34,635 nt of DNA, from positions 1-34,635 of the forward strand of contig JAMYWO010000033.1 of NCBI GenBank assembly GCA_024220525.1, written 5' to 3'. Position numbers and translations under genes: made by a program. How positions within the stretch are numbered: position 1 is the first letter of the stretch; every line of letters begins with the position of its first letter. Below the pieces are notes generated by a model. That model saw only the letters and a program-made list of their open reading frames with translations, made no database searches and was not told the DNA's origin. This DNA is from Cochliopodium minus. Taxonomy: Eukaryota; Discosea; Himatismenida; Cochliopodiidae. This document shows, in pieces, positions 22,619 through 31,083 of this stretch.

Positions 22619-24296
22619 ATGCTAAATTTATGTTTAATGTTAGTGATGATTTCGATTTTTACTTATGGATGTTGTGCTGGATCATCATCAGTGATAGATC
22701 AAACAAACAACAAAACAGTGAGTGTAAAGACATATATACACGTAAAATCAAAGAAAGCAAGCAAAGCTAACTATGTATTGTATGCTGGTTCGAAAAAGAA
22801 TCTTGCTACATGCGTAGGATTGGATCCCACCGAATTTGGGGCTAATTTTACATTCATGTACCTATTTCTATTCAATAAAAAGAAGGAGAACAGTGTTAAA
22901 CGTTAATTTCGAAAAAATTTGCGTTGAACATTATTTTTCGAAAAAAATTTAAATTTCATATAAAAATTAATCCTCCTCTTAATGTTTTGATTAAAATATT
23001 ATCTTTAAAGTGGAGGAGCTGTATTGATATTTGGATCAAATGGTTGCAATCTTGGAGCTCACGCAAAATTAGTACAAGTAAATTTGACAAAAAATAAATT
23101 TCCTCTCTTTAATTTTTTATCAAAAAAAAAAAAGAGGGTGAATGGATCAATTGCAATTATAGCTGCAGGTGTACCATTTGCCACAACATCCTTGTAAAGA
23201 TTTTTTTAATGGAGAGTTATTATTTTCTTACAAAACAAAATTTAAACATGAAATAAAGCAATTTTGGTATGAAAGGATTAGATATCCCTATCTTCTTCAT
23301 ATCATTCCCTGATGCCTCATTATTGCTCAAAACAATAGGCAAAAATGCCGCCATTAAAAAATCTACAGTAATTAATCTTGTTGAGGAGGATAATCTTTGG
23401 ATCAAAGTGGCCACTGGAGGATTTTGGATCTTTCTGGAAGTAATTTTACTGTTATCTTATGCATTTGATTGGATTATTGGCATACGTGCAATCATATTGC
23501 ATATAAATAAAGAGGGATTCAAGCCAACTATAGCACAAACAACCATCTGGATTAATTTAGCAGGCACATTCATCTTTGCAATGTTTATATTCGATGCTTG
23601 GAACATCAGATATATCTCCTCTTCCTCTTACGCAGGTGTTATGTTGACATTGTATCCACCGGCCCTTTTAACATCAGTATTCTTTCTATCTTTTTTTTTT
23701 AATGAGGTATTGATTTCAAAAGGTAAATCAAATTTCTTTTTTTTTTTTGAAATTTCAATTAAATTTTCAATTATTTTTATCTTTTACAAGGATTTCTAAA
23801 ACCACAACTTTCCACTCTCAAATTTCCTTTTGCTTTGGTTTGTATGACATGTTGGGGTGCATATATTGCAGATGCAGTCTACTTTGGAAGTAACAGATCA
23901 AACGTAAATCTCATCAAAACAGTCACCCTAATGAACGTTCTCTTTTTCTCAATCGCAGAAATTTATTTTCTAACAGTAGGGACTCTGATAGTTTTTAAAC
24001 TCAAAACTTTTGAAAGTCCTATCTTGAAAAGAATCATCCCTTTAATCATTGTTATCTCTTTTGGTATTGCTCTTTTTATTGTCGGAGCTATAATAGAAAC
24101 TTCTCAAGCATTCAGTGTATACGAACCTAGAAGGTCTCTCGCCAACTTCTCTCTTTATTTCATTTCAAGTTTTTTCATCTTCACCCCACAATTTATTTTC
24201 TTCAGAGAACCTAAATTAACAAAGTCTGCCAATTCTGGTTCAAATAAACACACCACTCCTCCTACTGCCTCCAAGAAAATGGTCCAGCTTAACTAA
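22619..24296 (+). CDS. PA-domain seven-transmembrane receptor-like protein
   Basis: Exons 22619-22857, 23011-23077, 23135-23193, 23259-23722 and 23791-24296 close in phase and give 444 residues. Signal peptide MLNLCLMLVMISIFTYGCCA. Residues about 55-150 look like a protease-associated (PA) domain: GGAVLIFGSNGCNLGAHAKL, then SIAIIAAGVPF and LDIPIFFISFPDASLLLKTI, with the usual G.CN....KL / IP.FFIS..D pattern. There is no peptidase or RING domain. Seven hydrophobic spans follow at about 177-201, 216-236, 246-272, 288-308, 321-346, 358-378 and 392-413, then a short polar tail. The topology suggests a surface or endosomal receptor with a luminal PA lid. The ligand is unknown, and I cannot place the 7TM part in a known family. 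Confidence 0.78.
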
Positions 24297-24648
24297 TTTT
24301 TCCTCTTTGTTTTCATAACAACTTCCCATGTATTTTTAAATCAGTAAATCTATTCTTTGATAAAAAATATTTTTCACTTTTTTCTATTTCCTGAATTTAC
24401 TTTTTTTGAATCATTCAATGAATTTTAATATTATTTTTTATTATTTTATTTATTTATTTTATTTTAATATATTTAATTAAAAATTAATCAAATACTTGAA
24501 TTCTGAATGAAATGAATCACTTATTTCTTTTTACTATCCTCTGCCTGATATTTTTTCAATCTTTCCATTTTAAATTTTAAATCTGGAAAATTTCTTTTGA
24601 ATTTTATGTTAATTATATGAACCCAAAAAAAATAAAAAAAAAAAAAAA
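24297..24648. other. Spacer between the PA-7TM and IPT genes
   Basis: AT-rich sequence with no exon visible on either strand. It must hold the 3'-UTR of the upstream gene and the promoter of the downstream one. Confidence 0.5.
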
Positions 24649-26613
24649 ATGAAACTTGTTTTGTTATTATCTATCCTCATTTCATATTGTCTTGCACAAT
24701 GTAGATATTTCACATTTGAATTAAATTAAATTTTCATTAACTATTTATCATTGAAAAATTAAAAAAAAAAGATGGACCTGTAATATATGCAAATCAAACA
24801 AGTTCTTTAGGGATATCTGGATCCAATATCACAGTATCTGGATACAACTTTATATCCAATTCCCAAAATCAAAGTTATTGCATGTGGTCCCTATTTGGAA
24901 GCTACAGAGCAAATGTGATAGACAATAACACCGTGTTATGTACCATCCCAAATGTAAATGACACCACAATATCCAATTTGGAGATCGTAAACTATCTCAA
25001 TGCTAATGGAGAACAATACAGTGTCTTTTCCAATCCCATCTGTGTCCATATCCATACCCCTAACAACATATTAATGTTGGGAAATTTTACACCAAATTAT
25101 CCATTGAGTGGTGATCCAATCTATCTCTATTTGAGTCGAGGTATAAAAAAAAAAATTTCAAATCAATTTTCATATTCAGCTAAAAATAAATTTCAGGCGA
25201 ATTTTCATCAAATTCTTCAAACAATTTTTGCAAATTCGAAAATATAACTGTCTATGCATACAGAGATAACAGCACACATGGTAGAATATCTTAATTTCAA
25301 TAAAATAATAAAAATAAATCTAAATTTCATAACTATAGCATTTTGTTATGTACCATACACAACCGATAGAATTCAAACAATCAGTGTTTCAGGTAAAAAT
25401 TTAATTCAAATTAACATCATTTGAACTTAATTAACGAAATGTTTGAGGATATTAAAATTATTAGCAAGAATTTTGAATTGTTTTATCTTTTGTAAACCTC
25501 TATCTTGTTTTATTTTAAACTAATTCATCAAATATTCTTTTAATTGACATTTTTTTTAATTTACTTGAATTATTATTATTTTTATATTAAATTATTTTTT
25601 CATTCCAAAGTTTTGTTTTTTTTCATTTAATTTTTTTTTTTAAAATGTCCTCCCAGCCAACGGAAAACAAACATGGTCCAACACATTAGAATTCACCTTC
25701 CGCCAAGTGAACGTGACACAATTCTACCCAACCAACGGAACCTACGACACCCAAATAAACTTCTACGGCAGCTTCTCCCCCAACAAGATGTACCAACTGA
25801 TGTGCAAGTTTGTCAACTACTTCAACACTACTTACAACGTCACTTCTTATGGGAGGTACTACACAAACAATTTGATCTCTTGTAACGTTCCTCTTCTTAA
25901 TTACTCCACCAATTATCAGATTTACATTTCGGAGGATCTTGGTTATCATTGGTCCCTTGTCACCTATGACTTTTTTCATTACACTCCTCATGGACACAAT
26001 GTAAAAAAAAAATTCTTTTAAAATTTATTTTAAAAATTGTGAAAATAAATTAATCGAAACTATAGATTCAAAAAATAAAAAAAATGTAATTAACTGATTA
26101 TTAAAAAATTAAAATCTAACTTTTAATTAATATAAATGTGGAAAAAAGAAACCAAAGAAATAAAAATAAGTGGATTATAAATTTTTTTTTTTTTTAAACA
26201 AAATTAAAAATAATAAATAATCTTAAACAAAAAATATTTAAAAAAAATTGAATTTATTAAAAAAAATTGAATAAAATGAAAAAAAAAAAAGAAAACAAAA
26301 ATAAAATATAGAAAAAAATTTTAAAAACTAATTTAAAATTAATTTTTCAAAGGTTACCACACCTGTTTTGAATGGCACATCAGTTGTAGACTTTTCCACA
26401 AACCAAAACACAATACACGGGCACTACTTCTCCCCTTCTACTGTATGTAAGCTCGTCAACACTTATGAGAGCTCTCCTTACAACAACACTCCTTCTTTCA
26501 ACGTTACTTTCATCAATTCTATGGTAATCAATGTCGGCCTTCATTTTCACAACATTTCTTCTTATACCCAATACGGAATCGTTTGTGCTAATGATGGTGA
26601 TTTGATATTTTAA
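24649..26613 (+). CDS. Secreted or surface IPT/TIG-domain protein
   Basis: Exons 24649-24700, 24772-25140, 25197-25280, 25339-25392, 25657-26000 and 26353-26596 (or to a TAA at 26613) join in phase. Exon 1 is a bare signal peptide, MKLVLLLSILISYCLAQ. Exon 2 opens with an IPT/TIG-type domain: GPVIYANQTSSLGISGSNIT, Cys near its middle, NTVLCTIPN at its end. At least two further repeats follow (for example VTQFYPTNG ... CKFVNYF ... LISCNVPLLN ... YQIYISEDLG). N-glycosylation sequons are very frequent, which indicates a secretory-pathway protein. Read to 26613 the product is 387 residues without a membrane anchor. The last exon also offers a G|GTGATT donor that is in phase with an RCC1 exon at 26749. 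Confidence 0.65.
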
Positions 26614-26748
26614 TTTTTAATTTTATATTTTATATTTTATTAAATTATTATTTCAATGTTATATATTTTAATAAAATATTTTTTTATTAATTTTTGATTT
26701 GATATTTTTAATTTTTCATTTTTGTATTTTTTTTTGTTTTTGTTTAAG

Positions 26749-27315
26749 ACAATGGTGAGTTGTATGGTATAGGAGACAACTCCAGCAAAAAACTGGGAAA
26801 GCAACATCCTACAGCTCTCAAAACTCCCTCCTTAATAATGAAAGACAAGAATATCATCGCTATTTCTTGTGGATACAATCACTCCCTGGTTTTATTAAGT
26901 TTAAAAAAAAATATATTTTCAATAATTAAATTTTTTTATTTTATTTATTTAAAATTCTTTTATTTTATTTTTTTTATTTCAAATTTTTTATTTATTTTTT
27001 TTATTTTTACAAAAAAATCTTATTTTCATTTTTTATTTTATTATTTGAATTCAAAAAATATTATTTTTTATTTTTTATTTTTTATTTTTCAATATTTATT
27101 TTTCATTTTTATTTTTTATTTTTTATTTTTTATTTTATTTATTTTATTATTTCTGATTTTAGGGGAAAGGGAGGGAACAAAACTATTAAGCTTTGGGAAC
27201 AACGCAAATGGGCAATTGGGAGTGACTTCAGGTAGGAATATCATCCATGAAAGTAAGCTCTTTCCAAACATCCATTCAATCTATTGTGGTGGAGACCATA
27301 CTTTCCTTTTGTTAG
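26749..27315 (+). CDS. RCC1-repeat exons, start and end not found
   Basis: Two exons, 26749-26898 and 27163-27315, both entered and left in phase 1. They encode RCC1 blades: DNGELYGIGDNSSKKLG with ISCGYNHSLVL, and LLSFGNNANGQLGV with IYCGGDHTFLLL. No ATG-bearing first exon like those of the other two RCC1 genes is visible upstream. The nearest usable donor in phase is at the end of the IPT gene. The next exon should follow in T-rich sequence that runs into the contig join at 27562. It may be an internal part of an IPT-RCC1 gene or a broken RCC1 gene. Confidence 0.65.
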
Positions 27316-27476
27316 GTAACGAAATTTTTTATTTTTTATTCTTTTTTTATTTATTTTTTATTTTATTCTTAATTTTTTATTTTTAACATTCTTAATTTTT
27401 ATTTATTTTAAATTTTATTTTTTGATTTTTGATTTTTTTATTATATATTTTTAAATTAATTAATTTTTTTATTATT

Positions 27477-27562
27477 TTTTTATTTTATTTTTTATTATTT
27501 TTTTATTTTTTATTTTTTATTTTTTATTTTATATTTTTTATTTTTTATTTTTTATTTTTTAN
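27477..27562. repeat. TTTTTTA array ending in a single N (contig join C/D)
   Basis: A run of TTTTTTA units ends at an N at 27562. Beyond it the composition changes at once to ordinary AT-rich sequence with palindromes. This marks a contig join made inside a simple repeat. Confidence 0.8.
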
Positions 27563-27676
27563 AAATTGATCATTGATTGAATATGATCATATTATCATTT
27601 GTATATGTTGATTGATATTGATCCATTCTTTGATATATTCACTAACAAATTTTCATTAGCAATGCACCAAATGAAA

Positions 27677-27698
27677 AAACACATATTAATATGTGTTT
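27677..27698. promoter_or_regulatory. 22-bp perfect palindrome
   Basis: Positions 27677-27698 read AAACACATATTAATATGTGTTT, self-complementary over all 22 bases. It lies about 290 bases upstream of the RCC1 start codon at 27988. A 14-base palindrome (AATATGATCATATT) lies about 100 bases further left. These could be protein-binding sites or simple hairpin-forming sequence. Confidence 0.4.
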
Positions 27699-27741
27699 GT
27701 GTTTAAGATTTTTCTCCTAATGAACATCTTCAATTGATTTA

Positions 27742-27912
27742 TTAACGATGTTGCTTTGAATCAAAATATAATTTGTTTAAATAAACTTTAATTGCTTCAT
27801 TTGGATGGTGAAAATTTATATCCATATGAAAATCATTCAAAATATAACATTTTATAAAAACTTTTCCATCAAATGGAATATTATAAATACTGAGATTCCA
27901 TATTGAAATTGT
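27742..27912 (-). pseudogene. Possible coding fragment antisense to the RCC1 promoter
   Basis: The minus strand is open for about 56 codons with a protein-like composition (PFDGKVFIKCYILNDF..., HHPNEAIKVYLNKLYFDS), ending in TAA. No acceptor or start is obvious at its upstream end, where a TAA precedes it. It may be the last exon of a gene lost at the contig join or a decayed remnant. It could also be chance. Confidence 0.25.
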
Positions 27913-27987
27913 TTACCTTGTTTGATAGAATGCTCAATATTTTTTTTTCATTCAACAAAAATCTATTAAAAATAAAAAAATAGAAAT

Positions 27988-28389
27988 ATGGAATCTCTTT
28001 ATCCCTTTTGTGGATCATTATCACAAAATTTCATGTTCTTGAATGGTAAAATAATTTTTTTACGTAAAAAAATTATTATTGGTGAATAATAAAATGAACG
28101 GGATATGATAACATAAACTCATTTTAATATATCTCTGAAAAGATAAAGGAGATTTTTATGCATTTGGAGAAAATTCGAGTGGACAATGTGGATCGGGAGA
28201 TACACATGAAATATTATCGCCAAAGATAATGTTCAACAAACCAAATATAAAAATGATAGTGTCTGCATACTACAGATCCTATTACATTGATGGTATATCA
28301 TAAATTATATAAACTATTGCCAAATTCATAATTTTAATTTTCAAAAAAAAAAAACACTTAAAAAGATGAAGGAGAATTGTATGCATGTT
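27988..28389 (+). CDS. RCC1-repeat protein, 5' part
   Basis: Exon 1 (27988-28045) encodes MESLYPFCGSLSQNFMFLN and ends G|GTAAAA. This closely parallels exon 1 of the minus-strand RCC1 gene in length and phase. Exon 2 (28149-28292) carries a blade (GDFYAFGENSSGQCGSGDTH). Exon 3 (28366-28389) is a 24-nt micro-exon encoding DEGELYAC, matching the 24-nt exon KNGDLYGC of the other gene. All introns are phase 1. The expected next blade exon (NNGxGQLG) is not found. Instead a T-rich heptamer block follows, and the next exon (28523) does not look like RCC1, although it is in phase. Confidence 0.65.
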
Positions 28390-28391
28390 GT

Positions 28392-28521
28392 AATCAATTT
28401 TTTATTTTTTTTTTATTTTTTATTTTTTATTTTTTATTTTTTATTTTTTATTTTTTATTTTTTATTTTTTATTTATTTACTTATTTTTTTTTTATTTTTT
28501 TATTTTTTTTTATTTTTTATA
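28392..28521. repeat. TTTTTTA heptamer array
   Basis: About a dozen copies of the ATTTTTT heptamer in tandem, then irregular T/A runs. It separates clear RCC1 exons from non-RCC1 exons, so it is a plausible place for a mis-join. Confidence 0.85.
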
Positions 28522-28522
28522 G

Positions 28523-30552
28523 TGCATTGGCTGGGATGTGGATTCGCACTGGTGAAGGACTGGAAGGGTGCAGGTGCAACCGCGCTCTTTTACCCTCAAA
28601 ACAACGAAGACATAGAAGTGCCTTTCATCGACTGCAGCGAAGAATTGAAAGATAATGTAGCAAAGCGTAAAAAAATCATTAATTGTGTTCATTTTTTATT
28701 ATATTTTATTTCATATTTTAAATTTTTATTTTTTATTCTAATAATTTTTATTTTATTTTTCATTGTTTTTGTTTGTTTTTTTATTCTAATAATTTTCATT
28801 TTTTTGTTTTATTTTTTCGTTGGTTTTTGGTTTTATTTTTTACTTAATTTTTTTATTTTTAATTTTTTATTCATTTTGTTTTTTTGATTTTATTTTTGTT
28901 TTTTTTGTTTTTTTATTTTTTTATTTTTTTTTATTTTGTTTTTTTTAATAATTTTTTTATTTTATTTTTTTGTTATTTTATTTTTTTATTTCATTTTATG
29001 TCATTCAAAAGTGGAATTGTCTGTACAGCTACTCCTCTTTGAAACACAACTGCCAAAGGTTCCTCCGAAATGTTGAAAGTATCTCAAAGACAGTTTCTCC
29101 AACTTCACCGACCAACTGGGGAATTCATTGAGTAATTTTTTTTTAATTTTTAATTTTTAAAATTTAATTTTTTGCATTTTTTTATTTTTTATTTATTTAT
29201 TTTATTTTTTTTTTCGTATTTTATTTTTTGTTTTTGAATGATTTTTTGAATGATTTTTTTCATTTTTTTTTTTCATCATTTTTCAATTATAATTTAATTT
29301 AATTTAATGTTATTTTTATTTTTTATTTTTATTTCTTTTTCATTTTATTTTTATTTTAAATTTTTTATTTTTTTATTTTAATAATTTTTTTTATTTTGTT
29401 TATTTATTTCTAGGCACATCTCAAAATTACAGAGCATGAAAAGGACGTTTATCCCCGCATCGTTCGAAAGGAAGTTATCCAAGAATGGAAAACTCACGAA
29501 GAACTCGACAACTGGCAAAACGAAAATTTCGATGCCATCAAGTAAAAACTAATTTTTAATTTTTTATTTTATTTTCAATTTTTTATTTTTTATTTATTTT
29601 ATTTTATTTTTTATTTTATTTTTATTTTTTATTTTTTAAAGGATGATTTAAATTTTATTTTTTTGTTTTTTTTTTTTTTATTTTTTATTTATTTTTTATT
29701 TATTTTTTATTTTATTTAAATATTATTTTTTCTTTTTTTTGATTTTCTTTATTAGTTTTTTAATAATATTTTGAATTTAATTGACTAAAAGTTTTTTTTT
29801 ATTCAGTTGTTTTATTTATAAAAGATAATAAAAGTTTTTATATTTAATTATTTTTTAATTATTTTTTATTGATGTTTTATTTAGGGTTACGAACTCTTTT
29901 TGCTTTTCACAGGGCTTACCAATTAAGAGGTGACAACGGTATTGAGTGTCCCAGTGATAGCCGACTATCCTGTCAGCAACGAAGGTAAAAATTAGAAAAA
30001 ATTTATGAAGAAAAAAAAAATAAAAATAAAAATTTAAATGAAAAGATTAATCAAATTATAAGAAAAAATAAAATTAAATAAAATTAAAAATAAATTTTTG
30101 ATAAAATGAACAAGTCAAATTAAATTTAAATATCAAATAAAATATCAAATAAAAAAATTAAAATTAAAAAAAATTTATTGAAAAAAATTAAAAATAGAAG
30201 ATAAAATAAATAATAATATCAAATTAAAAAAAATTAAAAATAAAAATTAAAAAATCAAAAATAAATAATCATATCAAATTAAAATTAAAATAAAAATTTT
30301 AAAATTAAAATATTAATAAAAAAATTAGAGAAAAAACAGATTTTGATTTACAAAGTCATTTTTGGGAGTGGGCTCAGGTGGTTCTTCAGTTCCCAGCAAC
30401 TCTGTCTCCAAACTAGCTCCACCAACTCCATGCCTACAAAGAATAATTCCGATAAGGGCAAACCTTTAGAGAATTCTTTTCCGAAAAAAGATAATCTTCC
30501 AGTAAATAATACTAATGGTATTTTTTTTATTTTTCATTTTTTTTATTTTTAT

Positions 30553-30583
<31 letters not shown>

Positions 30584-31032
30584 TTTTTTAATTTTTTTAT
30601 TTTTTTATTTTTTTATTTTTTAGTGCCCGAGGTTGATGGTAATGGTATCAAACTCCCTGTTGGCTTCAACAGAACCAGAATAGAAGATAACAATCTCAAA
30701 ACATGCCCCACCAATCGTTGCGGAAGCAGTTTTTCATTTTTCAGCAGAAAACAATATTGTGAATATTGCAAAAAAGGTTTTAATTTTATTTTTTTAATTT
30801 AAAAATTTATTTTTTAATTTATTTTTTTTAATTTTTTTTTTTACTTTGTTAAACAGCTTATTGCTCTAATTGTACAAAAAATACTATCGATTTTCCTGAG
30901 AATCATCTTGTTCTTAATTCTTTTGGAACTTCTCAAAAACAAAAAGTTTGCAACAATTGTTTTGCTAACATCACCATTTATTGGAAAGATTATGATGAAT
31001 TTCAAGAAAAAAAAAATAAAAATAAAAAATAA
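28523..31032 (+). pseudogene. FYVE zinc-finger protein gene with broken upstream exons
   Basis: The 3' end is sound: 30624-30776 and 30857-31032, phase 1, encode a FYVE-type finger with CPTNRC, YCEYCKKAYCSNC and VCNNC. FYVE fingers bind PtdIns3P on endosomes; the R-x-HHCR core is reduced to RKQYCEYC. Upstream, codon-biased protein-like exons are visible at 28523-28666 (HWLGCGFALVKDW...), 29012-29131, 29414-29541, 29885-29984 and 30340-30517. They do not form one open frame. In-frame stops stand at 29074-29076 (TGA), 29924-29926 (TAA) and 30414-30416 (TAG). The joins 29131/29414 and 29541/29885 are each one base off, and the frame shifts near 30414-30430. Either the gene is decaying or this stretch is badly polished. 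I do not recognise the domain before the finger. Confidence 0.5.
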
Positions 31033-31083
31033 TAGTTTTAATTTATTTTATTTTATTCGCTCTATTTAAAAAAAAAATCATTT
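31033..31083. other. Very short convergent spacer
   Basis: Only 51 bases separate the stop of the FYVE gene (plus) from the stop of the deubiquitinase gene (minus). The 3'-UTRs must overlap as antisense transcripts or be extremely short. Confidence 0.6.

Noticed and set aside
29074-30416. Stop-codon reassignment as an explanation for in-frame TGA, TAA and TAG
   Set aside because: All three stops would have to be sense codons, while RPAP1, the transporter, the deubiquitinase and other genes use them only as terminators.
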